Assembly: GCF_964656455.1 (NCBI RefSeq)
Contig: NC_135717.1
Coordinates: 136,414,308-136,478,307 of the forward strand
Source: Halichoerus grypus
Lineage: Eukaryota; Chordata; Mammalia; Carnivora; Phocidae
Direction: 5' to 3'
DNA length: 64,000 bases
Shown in pieces: positions 33,565-46,660 of this stretch. Under the pieces are notes generated by a model. That model did no database searches, was not told the origin of the DNA, and worked only from the letters and a program-made list of their open reading frames with translations. The translations under genes were made by a program, and so were the position numbers. Positions within the stretch are counted from its first letter, which is position 1. Every line of letters starts with the position of its first letter.

Positions 33565-35380
33565 ACGTTCCATGCAATTTAGCAATAGAATAGATTTTTA
33601 CCCCAAATATTAATTATAAAATACTATGTCATCTTAATAAATCAAATACTAATTGAGCAAATGCTTAAACATATATTAGACAATGCTGGGACTGTAAATA
33701 GGATATACAGCAGTGTTGTTATCTTTAATGAACATACTCATCTCTTAAATATCAATTTACGGTAGAGAGAATTAGCAGAGTTGCTACCAAGAAAACCTTT
33801 GGACATAAACAAATATGCAAGACCCTGTACTGCACTCTACAAAAGGGGATTTTAGCTAAGTTTACACCTGTACACATGCAGATATTCCTTGATAATTATA
33901 TGGAAAAAAGCTGTGCCTCAGTTGTCATATCAGCAAAGAAGGAAGAATCACTAACAGAGAAACCAAAATGAATTATTATAGAAAAGCTAGATAATATTCT
34001 ACATTAATTTATTCACATAACTGCCATGTACCTGTCAAAATAATGTTAAAATGCTTTTGTGTGCATTATTATATTGAGTGCTATAATACAAATCCTAATA
34101 TCTTCATTGTATATTGAGGTATCAAATACCCAAAATTAAGTAATTCACCAGTTCAAGCTTAATCTCTTGTTAACCCTACTCTGCATGACTCCATAGGTCA
34201 TATTTCTGTCAATAAATAATACAAATGGCACTTTTAATTGTCAAACTATTTAACAACTCATTTTGTTGAAAAATATAAAGTACAAGAAAGACCAAAACAT
34301 GAAAAGCATGGGAGTTAGTTGGTTTTTGACAAGAATCAAGGGAGGAAAAATCTTATGTATGATACATTTATCTTATGTATGATGAAAATAATAATCTCAT
34401 ATATACAAATGGTATGCAAATGAAGTCTCCCATTATCCTTTATTAAACCATTTAATACACTTTGATTTTAGTGTCCCTTTCTTTCTTTTCCTTCAGGGGC
34501 ACTATTTCCTTTTATTAGCACCTTAATTTTCTATAGTTTCTACTTCTGTGGGTCAACATCATAAAGGTTGATTTAGTCCCATAACAAGGACCTACTTTAA
34601 AGAGAAAAACAAATGACAAAGTTCTCTTTTTAAAAATCTCTTCTGCTTAGAATGCTAGAAGAATAAACACCTGATAGAAGAATTTCTCACCATGGAGGAC
34701 AGGGATGTGGGTATTGGCAGCTGTTTTGACCACTTAAATTACATAGTTTATCTCTTAATATGTTTTTACATAAGGAGTTAAATATTATATCTCCATTTGG
34801 TTATTTATGATCTTTGTAAGTTACATTGGGACAGTTCTTAAAATCAGGATTACAATATATTTCGTCTGTCAAATTTACATTAGATTTTCTTATACATCCT
34901 ATGCCCAAGTTATTAAACTTTTCCCATGAAAATTAAATAAAAAGCAAGCAACCTTTATATCCAGTTTATTCCTACCACTCCTTCACTATAACAATCTTGC
35001 ATAAACTTTTTGTCCTTTGATCAGCAAAACATATTATTTGTGAAGAAAAGAGTTTTGAGACCTTATTTATTGGACTTAACTATTGATCATTTTGTTCTTT
35101 TTAAGCACCACATCTCCTCTTCTAAATTTTTTTTCCTGCAAATATATTCTCCAATTGTATTGTTTTATATCCCTGTTCCTTTCACGGATCTCTCTTCTCT
35201 GTTTCCATTTTAACTAGTGCCATGCTGGAAGCAATTTATAATAGTTCACAAGAGCTGCTGTAAAATTTTCCAGAATTTTGAAAGCCAGATGTGAAACATA
35301 GTCATTATTAAAGATTAAGTTATCTAAACTTATAATTAAATAAATTATATTTGTGTAGTAAAGAATTTAACCTTGTTCAA
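33565..35380. other. unique AT-rich DNA, no gene seen
   Basis: An L2-like phrase is possible near 33650-33720. The 14-base unit 'atcttatgtatgat' occurs twice near 34350-34383. No gene recognised. Confidence 0.4.
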
Positions 35381-35386
35381 AAAGGT

Positions 35387-35965
35387 CTAGTCTTTGCCCT
35401 TGGCTTCTGGAAGGTAATAAGCCCTTGGAATGTCATGCCTGAGAGGAATGTCTTCATTTGCCTTGGGGCAATATGATTTAGGGTAGGGGCTCGGAGTCAC
35501 ACCAATGTGATTTAACCTGTATGTTCTGAGTCACATCAATAATGTGATGTACAGTGAGGGCTTTGGATCACCCATCTTGACCTCCTGAGGGGCTGAAAAC
35601 TAGGATCAGTCCCTTCTGCAGTCAGCCATTTCTACTAGATAGAACCCCTATAAGGACTGTGGATATCCAAGCTCAGTAGAACTTTCCTGTTGACCCTACT
35701 CCCTATGCACGGTCATACATCAATGCTGGGAGAAGAAGGTTGTGCTGACTCCATGAGAAGAGGACAACTGGAAGCTCCACATAGGTTAGTCTTCCAGATG
35801 CTGCCATATGCATTTCTTCTCTTAGCTGACTTACTCTGTATCTGCTCCCTGTAATAAACCATAACTGCAAGTATAACAGCTGTTAGTGAGTTCTCTTAGT
35901 CTTTCTTGCAAGTAATTGAACCTCCCAAACTTATAATTAGTGTCAGAGGTGAAGGTGGTCTTTTG
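35387..35965 (+). repeat. LTR-like element (solo LTR, ERVL-class?)
   Basis: About 580 bp with the layout of a mammalian LTR: 'gccttggggcaatatgattt', 'tgcagtcagccatttctact', an AATAAA signal at 35853-35858, then 'gtataacagctgttagtgag' and 'tagtgtcagaggtgaaggtg' at the 3' edge. I recognise it as a repeated mammalian LTR sequence but cannot name the family. No partner LTR is visible. Confidence 0.5.
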
Positions 35966-37240
35966 TGAATTCTTTCCTCTAACTTCTCAGTTGGATATTT
36001 CAGCATTAAAAACAAATGTAGTAAGTTCTCACAATTCATTACTTCCTAATTATTTTACTACATTTTGCTCTGTGGGTTATTTACATGCATTTTATCTGTA
36101 TGTTTAATGTGCTACTGCATATCTTTCCCAAGCTCTGCATTAATTGACACTATGCTGGGAGCTTGAAGTTGACCATGATAGGAGTACTTAAACCATGGAA
36201 ATCAGCAAGCACTATAAATTAAGTATTGATTATTTGCTTTGTTTATTTTCTAGACTTACAAAAGTGTTAGAGAAAATGTTAATAATATTATATTAAAAAG
36301 TGTAGCATCACATTAAATAGCACAAAAAATGAGAAAATATTTTTACTATATTCAAAAATTACTTTCTGATTCAGCAAAGAAGTTTCACATTATTGACACA
36401 AGTGAAGTTCTAAGATACATCTTCATTGTTCCACTTTCAATTTACCAATTCAGGAGAATATCAACGAACATTAATGTAGCAACTATAATCATTCATCAGT
36501 TGCTAACACGGATTAGCTATGGATACAAAGAGTTCAGCAAAAATCAACAAAAGTATTCTCTGGGAATGGGTTGACTCTAAATAATTTTTAGTAATGAGTA
36601 TTGTATATCTTATTGTTATTTAAAAACTTTGTTACACATCCTTTTTAGTAAAATTTAGAATAATCTTATGTACTTATAGACAAGCATTTTTTTAAGAGAG
36701 TCTGTTAAACATTTACCAGTACATCAGTGAGTTTAACAATTGGAATTCTCTAAAGTTTCCATTTGTACCATTTCTTTTTGCTTTGTATTCACTTTCTATG
36801 AGTAGTCTAATGACTTTTACTAAAATTTTCATGTTGACTGTTCCAAAAATTGGAATATCCAATCCTGGTTTCTTCTTCCCTGAACTTTGGTGCATATCTG
36901 ACTTTTCTCATTTTATTACACAAGAACCTTGCCCAAAAGCTCAAAATATGATCTTACAATTGCTAATTTATCATTGCTAACAACAAAATTATTTCCCAAA
37001 ATTGATCTTCTTCCTATGTTCTCTACCTCAATGAGTGACATCATTGAAAATCAATTTAAGCTTTATAGTTTACATGGCACATGAGACCTTGTCTTAAATG
37101 GCTTCAGCCTCATCATAAATAAGTCCTGCTGTGCTTCATTTTTGTAATTTAAGTTTTACAACAGAAAGCTGTTCTTTACTGCTTTTTCATTCCCCATCTG
37201 CTAGGTTTTCAACCAAACATTGATAGCTTTACCAAATCAA
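35966..37240. other. unique AT-rich DNA, no gene seen
   Basis: No gene or clear repeat. Confidence 0.4.
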
Positions 37241-37244
37241 AATT

Positions 37245-37940
37245 TCTTGAATTTCTTGAATACGTGATCTCCTCTGGCCTTCCTTGCTCTAGTTAGATGC
37301 TTGGTCTCTGACTTTGCTTACTGAAAGAAATCTCTCATTTATAACCAGTTTCTACAAAGCTTCAGTGACCTACCCAGAACAATTGAATAAAATCTGATCC
37401 TATCACTTTCCTTCTCATGAACTCTTTAATGTCTCTTCATTCCTCATGCTACACAAGAAGACATAGCTCCTTATGGTATACAAGATCTTGCTTGATATGG
37501 CTCAAAACTATCACTCAGTGCAGCCTGATTCATATTTTATGCTCCAGCCATGCTAAATTGTTTTTGGTTCCTCCATAAATAATTCTGTCAGTACTATATT
37601 TCATGTGGCTTCTTATTTCCAGAATGTTCTTTCTTCCATCCTCTTCTAATTTAACCTTCAACATTTTCGTGAAGGATCCTCTTCCTCCAGAATTGTTTGG
37701 GAGATTCCCATACAGAGAACCTTTGTTTCTATGGACTTTGTGCCCACCAATGTACTTAATACCTATGTACTTACACATTACATTGTCATTATATCATTAT
37801 GTCATTATCATTGTCATTATTACATTTATGTCAAATGTACCTGTTTCCAGAACTTCAATTTTTTGCGGGTAAGGGTCTCTTTGAGTCCCCAAAGCTTATC
37901 CCAATCACTGGTTCAAAGTAAGTGTTTAGTACCCTTTGTT
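37245..37940 (+). repeat. L2 (LINE-2) 3' region remnant
   Basis: 'aatctgatcctatcactttc', 'acaagatcttgcttgatatg', 'tgctccagccatgctaaatt', 'cttatttccagaatgttctt' and 'cctcttcctccagaattgtt' run in the order of the L2 3' part. Includes a (CATTAT)n-like patch at 37780-37830. Confidence 0.65.
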
Positions 37941-37980
37941 TAACTAAAGTGTTGAAAACATACCATTTTCTACTTCTCTT

Positions 37981-37998
37981 AAAACTATTACTCCTTGT
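37981..37998. repeat. half-L1 TSD, left copy
   Basis: AAAACTATTACTCCTTGT, matched by AAAACTATTACTACTTGT at 40211-40228 (one mismatch in 18). Confidence 0.9.
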
Positions 37999-38011
37999 GG
38001 AGGCTGCTGGG

Positions 38012-38021
38012 AAGATGGCGG
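38012..38021 (+). promoter_or_regulatory. YY1-like site at the L1 5' end
   Basis: AAGATGGCGG lies about 14 bp inside the element. In L1 5'UTRs this motif binds YY1 and sets the transcription start; here its position fits a full-length transcript start. Confidence 0.6.
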
Positions 38022-38747
38022 AGTAGGAGGAGCCTGGGCTCACCTCTTGCCGAGTGGCCGCCTAGAGAGCACCCACATTGGCATAAATAACCCAGAAAGC
38101 AGCTGGAAAACTGGCAGAACAGACTCTCGACAGCCCAGAATAGACAAGAGGCCACAGCAAAGCAGATCCACCCCCTCCGATCGCTCTTAGCAAGATCCCA
38201 TCAAAGTGGTGCCACAAGCCTGGCAATGTGTGTGCAGCCCAGACAAGGGCCAGCACCACTCCAAAGTGAGTCCTGCTCCAGGGAGAGGGGAAGATAACCA
38301 CACACCAGTCTGACTGTGACCCCAGCAGTGGGCTGGAGGCAGGCAGCTGGTCTGACTGCAGGCCCCAACCACCAACAAAAGCTTCTCAGGGGACAACACA
38401 GGGAAAGTGCCTGCAGTTTGGTGCTACTTCATCTCTGGCAAACACCTGCTCTGACTCAACTCAAGCCCAAGGAAGCCTCAGACTGGCCCACTAACACCAC
38501 TGGCATCAGACTCTGCCCACAACAGGCAGAGAGCATTGCAGGCTGGACTGACGGCAAACACATCCCAGCCACAATGGTAGGACATGCCTGTAGCAACACA
38601 CATAGGAGACACCCCCTGAAGCACCATTTTCTGGTGAAAAGGAGACATTGCACTGCAGGACCTCTTCTTCACAAAGCCACTACTTTCAAGTGCAGGAGAC
38701 GTAGCTGACTTTCCTAACACAGAGAAACAGATACAGCAATAGACAGA

Positions 38748-39575
38748 ATGAGGAGACAAAGGAATATGTCCCAAATGAAAGAGTGGAACAAAATCAGAGC
38801 AGGAGACTTAAGCAAAACGGAGATAAGTAATATGTCTGATAGAGAATTTAAAGTAATGCTCATAAAGGTACTTATTGGACTTGAGAAAAGAGTGCAGAAC
38901 CTCCATGAGACCCTCCACCAAGAGATAGAAGACGTAAAAAAGAACCAATTAGAGCTATTGGACTCACTAAATGGAAATAAAAACAGACCACCTGGAATAA
39001 ATGGCAAACAAGAGGAAGTAGAAGAACAGATTAGCCACCTGGAGGACAGAGTAATGGGAAGTAATCAAGCTGAGCAGATGAGAGGGGGAAAAATATGCAA
39101 ACTGAGAATAGACCCAGGGAACTCAGTGACACTGTCAAGCATAATAGTCACATGATAGGGATCCCAGAAGAAGAAGAGAGAGAAAAGGGGGCAGAAGATT
39201 TGTCTGAAGAAATAGTAGCTAAAAACTTCCTGAATCTGGGGAAGGAAAGAGAAGTCCAGATCCAGGAAGCACAGAGAGCCCCCAACACAACCAACCCAAA
39301 GAGGTCTGCACCAAGACACAAAGTAAATAAGATGGCCAAAAGTAGTGATAGAGAATTTTAAAAGCAGCAAGAAAAAGGAAAGCAGTGACATACAAGGGAA
39401 ACCCATACAGCTATCAGTGGATTTTTCAGCAGAAACTCCGCAGACCAGAAGGGAGCAGCATGATCAATTCCAACTGCCAAAAGGAAAAAATCTACAGCCA
39501 AGAATACTCTATCCAGCAAGGCTTTCATTTAGAATAGAAGGAGAGATAGACTTTCCCAGAAAAACAAACGTTAAA
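38748..39575 (+). pseudogene. L1 ORF1p pseudogene (half-L1 element)
   Basis: The first frame, 38748-39155, starts at MRRQRNMSQMKEW and holds a coiled-coil-rich N-terminal half (LIGLEKRVQNLHETLHQEIE, then EEVEEQISHLEDRVMG). A frameshift near 39125-39155 moves the reading to another frame containing [11 protein letters not shown] and [11 protein letters not shown], the RRM-like domain; that frame closes at 39361. A third segment from 39345 carries GKPIQLSVDFSAETPQTRRE and LQPRILYPARLSF, the C-terminal domain. The order matches LINE-1 ORF1p, an RNA-binding trimer that packages L1 RNA. At least two frame breaks make it non-functional. Confidence 0.85.
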
Positions 39576-40228
39576 AGCAAAACCAGCCATGTCCCTGTCA
39601 CACATGATGCCATCAGCCTGTGGGTCCCAAATTCACAGTCCAGCCGCCTTTCTGCTTGAGTCAGTATGCACAGCCTGCCACCTGCTCAATGCCAAGTCAA
39701 CACGCCTTCACCTCAGATTGCCAAGGGCTCAAACTGGCACTCTTTCCCTCAAATTCCAGCCCCTGTGCTCAAGTTTATGCACAAAAGTGGACATAATTAT
39801 AACAGCAGAATGAAGCAACCCAAACAGTGGCACTATTTCTATGGAATATAGAATGGATAAAAGGAGTGTGCTAGGCTGAGAACATCTCCAACAAGCACAT
39901 CAAAGAATAATACATACAGCATGATTCTGGTTAGTAAAAAAAAAAAAAAAAAAAAACCTGGGAAGAATAAAACAAGATGAAATCAGAGAAGGAGACAAAC
40001 CATAAGAGACTCTTAAGCATAGGAAAGAAACTGAGGGTTGCTGGAGGGGAGGTGGGTTGGGAGGGATGGGGTAACTGGGTGATGGGCACGTGAAGGAATG
40101 AGCACTGGGTGTTCTATGCAACTGATAAATCACTGAACTCTACCTCTGAAACTAATAATACACTATATGTTAATTAATTGAATTTAAATAAAGAAAGGAA
40201 ACCCCCCCAAAAAACTATTACTACTTGT

Positions 40229-41188
40229 TTTATATTGTTGTTGATTTTTAATTAATATACCCATTTATTTCTACCTGAACACATGCACTAATTAACATTT
40301 CTCACTTCCACTTTCCATTCTCTTGCTAGCTTTTGTTTAGAATATGTGATGTCTGCCATTTTGTAGTGATGAGATGAAAAAAATTATTACAGCTATTTAA
40401 ATATATTTGTGGTTGTTTTCTTTTTTAAACCTCACATTTTAAAAAATGTCAAGAGATTTATATATTTAAGAGATTAAGGCATATGAATATATCACATAAA
40501 ATTGTCAACACACTGAAAAACTTTAGCATCCTTAAAGAATATCAAAATAAAATATTCATGTATCTTAATCAGGTACTTAACATATTCAAGTAAAACCTTA
40601 CAAATTGCACTAAAACTTAGTTCCAGTAAACTTGAATTATTCCAATATTTTAAGTCATGGACAGTCTTAGATTAAGATACTCTGCTTAAGAAGATTCAGT
40701 CTCAAAACACACACACACGCACACACACTACTCTCATTATTTTTTTTTTAGTTGAAAATCACTCAGACAATTTCCTTTGATACTGCTCTTCCACAGTCCC
40801 AGAATATTTACTATTGAATACTTCAAATTGCTGGAAAAATAAATACCTCATTGAAGTGCAGTTTCCAGTGATAATATTTAAAATAAAATTAGTTTCAATC
40901 TTAGATGCCGGTGACCTTGAATGTACTTCTTCATACTAGAGTTTGGTAGGCATATCAGAGCACATGGTTAAGCCTTCATCATTCAAATATACTTGCATGG
41001 CCATGCAAGAAAGTGTACTCTGCAAAAGTTTATGAGTAATCATCATAATAAAAAAACATGATTTTAGCAGCTAAGAATTTGAAAGAGAAAGAAAATGAGG
41101 CACAAAACATTTAAGAAGAGATAATACAAAAAAATACCTAAGTAATTAATATAGCAAAAGTAAAAAACTTTTCCCTAAAATTCAAATT
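40229..41188. other. unique AT-rich DNA, no gene seen
   Basis: A (CA)n tract at 40707-40728 is the only feature. Confidence 0.45.
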
Positions 41189-41204
41189 TAAATTCTCACT
41201 CTTT
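41189..41204. repeat. SINE TSD, left copy
   Basis: TAAATTCTCACTCTTT, repeated exactly at 41476-41491. Confidence 0.9.
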
Positions 41205-41293
41205 CTTCTTCTTCTTCTTCTTCTTCTTCTTCTTCTTCTTCTTCTTCTTCTTCTTCTTCTTCTTCTTCTTCTTCTTCTTCTTCTTCTTCTTCT
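41203..41293. repeat. (TTC)n / (GAA)n microsatellite, about 30 units
   Basis: Uninterrupted TTC triplets over about 90 bp, exactly where the SINE's A-rich tail should be. On the SINE sense strand it is (GAA)n, a sequence able to form triplex DNA. Confidence 0.97.
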
Positions 41294-41475
41294 TTAATTT
41301 ATTTGACAGAGAGAGAGACAGCGAGAGAGGGAACACAAGCAGGGGGGTAGTGGGAGAGGGAGAAGCAGGCTTCCCGCTGAGCAGGGAGCCTGATGCAGGC
41401 CTCCATCCCAGGACCCTGGGATCATGACCTGAGCCGAAGGCAGACGCTTAACCGACTGAGCCACCCAGATGCCCC
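41294..41475 (-). mobile_element. carnivore SINE (SINEC) with GAA-expanded tail
   Basis: 'tttaatttatttgacagaga', GA-rich segment, 'gatcatgacctgagccgaag', reversed head 'actgagccacccagatgccc'. The 16-bp TSD is perfect and includes the triplet tract in the inserted segment, so the expansion grew from the tail of this SINE. Confidence 0.95.
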
Positions 41476-41634
41476 TAAATTCTCACTCTTTTTAAAAAAT
41501 TAGATGCTCTTGATTTAAAGTGATTTTAAAGTTCATCTAGGATTTAACTATAATGAAAAATTCTAATTACACTACTAATTCAAATATTAATTAATTATAT
41601 GCCTTATAAAAAGCGAGAGAAATTAGCCCTATTT

Positions 41635-42170
41635 TATTGTTCCAGTTATTTAATGCTGAGGAACAAACCAACCTAAAATCTTAGTGGCATAAATGACTTT
41701 ATTATCCTCCAGACCTTTTAAGTCCGGAATTCAGACAGAGAACAAAAGGGATAATTTATTTCTGATCTTCAATGGCTGAGGTCTCAGCTGGAAAGACTGA
41801 AAAACTGGGGGCAGGAATCATCTGTAGTGGTATTAACCTACATGTCTGGTGGCTGATGCTGTCTGTTGGCTGAGATCTCATCTGATGTTGAAGACCAGAA
41901 CAACAGCATGTGTCCTCTTCATGTGGTCTGGGCTTCATCACAGCATAGTGACTGGCTCCAAGATCAGGCACCTCAGGATGACCAGGCAGAAGTTACATTA
42001 TCTTTAATGACCTCTTCTTGGTTACTTTCACTGTAAGCACATGCCCGAAGCACAGACTTAAAGGGAGACAACATCAGCCCCATCCTCATGGAGAGACTAT
42101 CAACATCCTATTGGATGAAGAGTGTATGAGAAGGGAGATCAAGTTGCAACTATTTTGGAGTTTACTGACA
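41635..42170 (-). repeat. MLT1-like (MaLR) LTR remnant
   Basis: 'taaaatcttagtggcataaa', 'atgtctggtggctgatgctg', 'tcatgtggtctgggcttcat' and 'caacatcctattggatgaag' fit the reverse complement of an LTR ending in 'gttttaagccactaagtttt'. Related in type to 7560-8020. Confidence 0.55.
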
Positions 42171-42356
42171 GAGAGGGGAAGCAAGCAGTGCACTTTCAAG
42201 TAGTTTTTTAAAGTAAATATGTGCAGATAAAATGAACATTAACTGGATTGTACTTTTCTTAAGACTCTTGTTTTTAATCTGAGTTGAAGCCACGGTGAAT
42301 TTTAGAGATCCATGCAAAACAAAACAAATGAATCTATGATAAACAAGAACGAATGC

Positions 42357-42540
42357 TGGATAGTGGTGAAGGACATGGACTCTGACACCAGATTTCTGAG
42401 ATCCAGTCCTGGTGCCAGCACTCACTAGCTGTTGGACCTCAGGCAAGTTATCCTCCCTATGCCTCAGTTTCCTCTTCTGAAGGGTTATAATAATGTCTGA
42501 TAATTCATGGCCATTTGATAAGTTAATTTTGTATGGAATA
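42357..42540 (+). repeat. MIR SINE remnant
   Basis: 'gaaggacatggactctgaca', 'gctgttggacctcaggcaag' and 'tgcctcagtttcctcttctg' are textbook MIR in the sense direction. Confidence 0.85.
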
Positions 42541-42544
42541 GTGC

Positions 42545-44453
42545 CAGAAATGTCATAAGCACTATAATCTAGAAAATTAAAAACCTTACATGAATACCTG
42601 TAAATCCAGTCAGCAAAAAACTGAGAAATGCTAGTGTTTATAATCTTATGCACTAACTGTTTATTTTCTCTGTTCCAATCACTTTCCAGTAGTGCAAACT
42701 GGGCATCCTAACATAGCAAAGCCATCATCAATAGCAAATTCTACAGAGATCTCCCCAAAGTAGATATATTGTAGCTAATGAGTTAGCTAAAACACTTCCC
42801 GGGATAGAAATAGTTAAACAGCACAGTTATGTCTAGCCTGATTCTCCGATAAAGTTCATAAGTATGCATGTGGAAGTAAGAGGGAGATCATCTATTTATT
42901 CTCCTCTAAGGTAGTGACAAGAATTCCTCTACTGGTGAATTTGCAATTAAAATATTCTCTATCCCAGGCACAAATATTCAGCTTTATCTGCTGTCTGCAC
43001 TCTGTCCATTACATAAACCTTGCAGAAATAAATGACATTCCTTTGTGCCACCATTCCTACCACATAAATTGTCATTTTAAATGGCAAGAGATTAAGAAAC
43101 CTCTGAATAGTGAGTTTTCTGACATTTCCAGGGTAAATAAATTGCAGTGAGAAAAATTAATTCCTTTACCAAAGGAATGTTATCAGTAATCTTGCCTAAA
43201 TTGAGAGCAATGCCATCCATGGAACTACACACAAACATTACATAATATGTTTAGGATTCAGAATCCTACCAACTAATATTTGGCATAAGCATTTATTGTC
43301 AAAGGAGAAAGGAAGGGATTCATCTCAGTGATATATAAAAATGAAACTAAGGCAGAGCCGTAGGAGGGAGAAGAATTTTTTTTTTTTTTTTTTAAATGCT
43401 GATCCGTATGGACTCAAACATGCAAAGGCAAGCAAGAATAGATTTTAACAAAAATATATATGCTCTCAAAAAATACTCATTTATTTAAGAAATAAATACA
43501 TATGAGGGATTTATGATGAGCCAGGCATTCACAAGACACTGAATATAATGGCAAACTGAAACTTATATGGTCTCTACCTTCATGGAGCACACAGTGCAGT
43601 GAGAAATGCATTTAATAATCAAATAATCACATGAATCATCACAGAACTGCAGATCTGGTAAAAATTACAAAGTCGATTTAATAGGAGGATTTGCTCTAGT
43701 GTGTTAGGAAACTAAGTAAAATTAACTTGGGAAATGGGATGTGGGAGGCTGGGTTGCTCCACCAGAGCGAAGGCATGTTTAAAAGCCCCAGGAGTAGAGG
43801 GAGTTGGGTGTGCTGAGGACCTGGGATTGCCAAGGGGCAGTCAGTTACCAGAGGGGAAAAGTGTAGGCTGACTGAGGCTGACAGGCAAGAAGGTGGCAGA
43901 CTGTGCTATTATGCTATTTACATAATTTCCCTTGATGTCACTAAATTTATTTCTTTGATGATGGTGAACTCTGCAGTGCCTTTGGAAGAGTATTCCCCTA
44001 GAAATTGAAGTTCATGTTAAGGATTCTTTTTTTGCTTCTCCTTAAAACATTTGAAAGTCTTTAAAGGGCTTGAAGCAAAAGAGATTAATATCCAGGCTTG
44101 GATTTTGAAAATTCTCCCTGCCCTTTAGCTAGCAGGGAACAAGAGTAGATGTGAGGAAACCAGCAATGAGATCATTATAATACAGGGAGAAGTAAATTAA
44201 ACTAGCTTTTGGATAGTTGAGATAGAAAGACATACACCCAGAATTATATTATCTTTCCCTAAGACTTTTTCCTAATGGCGCTGTTACTCACCTGGGTACC
44301 AAAGAAGGCCAAAGTCATTATAAATTCTGCTCTTGTCCTTCATTTCCAATATCCAGTGGCCTCTTAAAGAGCTCTCAAATCATCTGTGTTCATGCCTTCA
44401 TCAGTTAATGACCTGACTTGCTGTGAGTTTCCTCTAATTTTGCATCTTCATAT
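42545..44453. other. mostly unique DNA
   Basis: Contains an L2-like phrase at 43505-43620 ('accttcatggagcacacagt'), a 16-T run near 43378-43394 and a possible unnamed ancient repeat at 44020-44200. No gene recognised. Confidence 0.4.
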
Positions 44454-44472
44454 AAGAATGAACCTTGGGGAG
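44454..44472. repeat. SINE TSD, left copy (19 bp)
   Basis: AAGAATGAACCTTGGGGAG, exactly repeated at 44677-44695. Confidence 0.95.
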
Positions 44473-44676
44473 GGCGCCTGGGTGGCTCAGTCGTTAAGCG
44501 TCTGCCTTCGGCTCAGGTCATGATCCCAGGGTCCTGGGATCGAGCCCCTCATCGGGCTCCCTGCTTGACGGGGAGCCTGCTTCTCCCTGTCCCACTCCCC
44601 CTGCTTGTGTTCCTTCTCTCACTGTTTCTCTCTCTGTCAAATAAATAAATAAAATCTTAAAAAAAAAAAAAAAAAA
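44473..44676 (+). mobile_element. young carnivore SINE (SINEC)
   Basis: Near-consensus head 'gcgcctgggtggctcagtcg', intact CpGs, 'gtcatgatcccagggtcctg', CT-rich body, 'aaataaataaataaaatctt' and a long A run. The perfect 19-bp TSD and low divergence point to a recent insertion. Confidence 0.97.
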
Positions 44677-45129
44677 AAGAATGAACCTTGGGGAGGGAGG
44701 TGGAGTTTGCAAGACAATTGGACAATTCCTCAAATGACTTTGTATGATCGCAGCTTTGTACGGTGGAACTATGTATGGCACAACTTCTTACTAATAGTTC
44801 CAGATTTGGGCTGAAGTAATCAACCCAAAATAGTATTACTACAACCAAACAAGAAAAATTACTAATGAAGAGATGAGAAGCCAATGATGTTCTGAGTTAA
44901 GAGTGGGCAGACATGCAGCAGTTTGGAGCTTTGATTGGAAAGTAAGTTTATGAGTCAGAGCTCTTTTGAGTCTAAGAAATTGAAACACAACTCAGTCTGG
45001 CTTATTTACCAAAAGGAATTTTCATGTACTAGAAAGTCTATAACTAGATGGACTTCAGACATGACTCTATTGTCTATTGAGGTTGTAAAATTATGTCTTT
45101 AAGAAATGACATCTTCCCATCTGGTTTTT

Positions 45130-46660
<1,531 letters not shown>

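Larger units (their letters stand above)
37999..40210 (+). mobile_element. full-length half-L1-like retrotransposon (5'UTR + ORF1 + 3'UTR, no ORF2)
   Basis: The element begins with the canonical L1 5' end (GGAGGCTGCTGGGAAGATGG) and ends with the carnivore L1 3'UTR ('gagcactgggtgttctatgc', 'ctgaaactaataatacacta') and AATAAA at about 40189, bracketed by an 18-bp TSD. In between are about 750 bp of 5'UTR, a decayed ORF1 (38748 to about 39575), a 350-bp stretch of unknown origin (39580-39930) and a 21-A run near 39938. The roughly 5-6 kb expected for ORF1, ORF2 and UTRs is reduced to 2.2 kb, with ORF2 entirely absent. This is the architecture of HAL1 elements, or of an L1 RNA that lost ORF2 before integration. 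It would depend on L1 ORF2p supplied in trans. Confidence 0.85.

Noticed and set aside
38316..38708. 130-codon plus-strand ORF in the half-L1 element
   Set aside because: It lies in the L1 5'UTR, has no recognisable domain, and overlaps opposite-strand frames of similar size in GC-richer DNA.
41203..41293. CRISPR-like array or satellite
   Set aside because: It is an uninterrupted triplet microsatellite with no spacers. No CRISPR array exists in this eukaryotic window.
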